A DNA stretch of 6,186 bases from an uncultured bacterium (GTDB lineage: Bacteria; Bacillota; Clostridia; Lachnospirales; Lachnospiraceae): NCBI GenBank assembly GCA_945871045.1, contig CAMBUC010000130.1:1-6186 (forward strand). Direction: 5' to 3'. This document shows, piece after piece, positions 5,357 to 6,186 of this stretch. Every line of letters starts with the position of its first letter. The first letter of the stretch is position 1. The notes below the pieces were generated by a model. It had not been told where the DNA came from, made no database searches, and was given only the letters and a program-made list of their open reading frames with translations. The translations under genes and the position numbers were made by a program.

Positions 5357-6127
5357 TTATGCTTCACCTTTCCAACCGGCGGCAAGGATCAATCGATAAT
5401 CCTTCCCTTCAAACAGCAGATCCGGTGCAGAGCCCACCACGATCTTCTCCAGATATCCATCCGACCACTCCATCCCATCAATGGTCCATACTTCCATCCA
5501 CCCATCCGGCTTTCCGATGGTTGAAAAGGGAATGAGCCTTCCACTCCCGGCTTCTAAATGCAGACGCTGTACGTCTGTCATTGCCAGAATATGTACCGGT
5601 TGCTGCAAATACGGATCCTTCAGACGGTTTCCGGTATCGTAAAGTCCCAGCACTTCTACCACATTCCCGTTCTCATACAATCTGACCGGATGCAAATGAA
5701 CATCATGCACGCGCCGACGTTCCTCCAGGATCACCGATGCCAACACTGCTCCTGCACAAACTACAAGGCCGACGGGCAGCCAAAGTTCCTGCGAAACAGC
5801 CCCCAGACATCCGAATAGAATCCCCCCTTCCGCAAGCGTTGCCAACACACTCCACAAAAAAAGCCGAAGGAAGATCCCTCTGCTTTTCGGTCGGAAGATC
5901 GCCAGTAAAAGAAGCATCCGGAGCAACATACTCATGCCCGAGAAGATACTTCCATAACCGGCGACTGCAAACACAAGAACCTCAGCAATCGCTGCCAGCG
6001 CCGTCATCCATATGATACGAAAAACCGGACGCATCTGCTTCATCCACAGATTTACGAAAATGCACACTAAAAGTTCCATTTCAAATGTACGTATCCAAAG
6101 TACATCTATGTAAATCGTCACCTCCAC
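5357..6127 (-). CDS. spoIIGA: Sporulation sigma-E factor processing peptidase SpoIIGA
   Basis: Membrane-embedded aspartic protease that removes the pro-sequence of SigE at the sporulation septum, on a signal that begins in the forespore. With the GTG start chosen here there are 256 residues, against 309 in Bacillus subtilis. Five hydrophobic segments lie at about residues 5-27, 38-57, 61-78, 86-110 and 116-134. The cytoplasmic protease domain has GLYDTGNRLKDP, with catalytic Asp164 in the D-T/S-G motif, and ends with a DLLFEGKDYRLILAAGW strand. The start is uncertain. An ATG at 6161-6163 would add 12 polar residues (268 in all), but AGGAGG at 6138-6143 is 10 bases before GTG 6125-6127, and MEVTIYIDVLW resembles family N-termini. 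It is first in an operon with sigE. The spoIIG promoter, with any Spo0A boxes, would lie beyond the right edge. The identity rests on the motif, the topology and the sigE neighbour. Confidence 0.93.
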   Translation of the reverse strand: MEVTIYIDVLWIRTFEMELLVCIFVNLWMKQMRPVFRIIWMTALAAIAEVLVFAVAGYGSIFSGMSMLLRMLLLLAIFRPKSRGIFLRLFLWSVLATLAEGGILFGCLGAVSQELWLPVGLVVCAGAVLASVILEERRRVHDVHLHPVRLYENGNVVEVLGLYDTGNRLKDPYLQQPVHILAMTDVQRLHLEAGSGRLIPFSTIGKPDGWMEVWTIDGMEWSDGYLEKIVVGSAPDLLFEGKDYRLILAAGWKGEA

Positions 6128-6137
6128 ATGCAAACTT

Positions 6138-6143
6138 CCTCCT
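6138..6143 (-). promoter_or_regulatory. Ribosome binding site that bears on the spoIIGA start
   Basis: AGGAGG on the minus strand lies inside the reading frame if the ATG at 6163 is used, which argues for the GTG at 6127. It is also 8 bases before an out-of-frame ATG that opens a three-codon frame (ATG TGG AGG TGA). The stop of that frame overlaps a second in-frame GTG (6119-6121). Confidence 0.6.
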
Positions 6144-6186
6144 GCATCTCCATTCAGATCCATTTCCTATCACATGGAATTCTTTT

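Noticed and set aside
5558..6015. Plus-strand open frames opposite spoIIGA
   Set aside because: They are opposite the membrane segments and protease domain of SpoIIGA and have low-complexity, non-protein-like composition.
6164..6186. spoIIG promoter and Spo0A boxes before spoIIGA
   Set aside because: Only about 20 to 60 bases upstream are in the window; no TGTCGAA-like box or promoter can be seen. It probably lies beyond the edge.

Overview
The window comes from an endospore-forming Firmicute of intermediate GC content. It is most likely a member of Clostridia, and the gene style suggests Lachnospiraceae, but that family placement is inference. The evidence is two compartment-specific sporulation sigma factors (SigE with its pro-sequence, and SigG) plus the SigE-processing protease SpoIIGA. 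AGGAGG-type ribosome binding sites are common.

Layout from left to right: (1) the 5' 484 codons of argS on the minus strand, cut off by the left edge; (2) a 106-bp gap with two terminator-like hairpins; (3) a small acidic, coiled-coil-like protein of 131 codons on the minus strand; (4) a 99-bp divergent regulatory region; (5) sigG on the plus strand; (6) an 82-bp convergent gap with three TGCC...GGCA dyads; (7) a 535-codon beta-CASP metallo-beta-lactamase gene on the minus strand; (8) an 80-bp gap holding an 18-bp hairpin; (9) sigE and (10) spoIIGA on the minus strand, forming a spoIIG-type operon. No stretch over 300 bp lacks a gene.

SpoIIGA is the membrane protease that activates pro-SigE in the mother cell, and SigG runs the late forespore programme. 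In Bacillus and many Clostridia the three genes lie co-directionally as spoIIGA-sigE-sigG. Here sigG is inverted and separated from sigE by a nuclease-family gene, so any read-through from spoIIG or the nuclease gene would be antisense to sigG. sigG has its own upstream region, with a candidate SigF/SigG promoter at the spacing known for that class.

I see no wholly new system. The unusual content is the rearranged sporulation locus, the intergenic RNA structures and the unassigned small protein. No mobile element, CRISPR array, tRNA or rRNA was seen.
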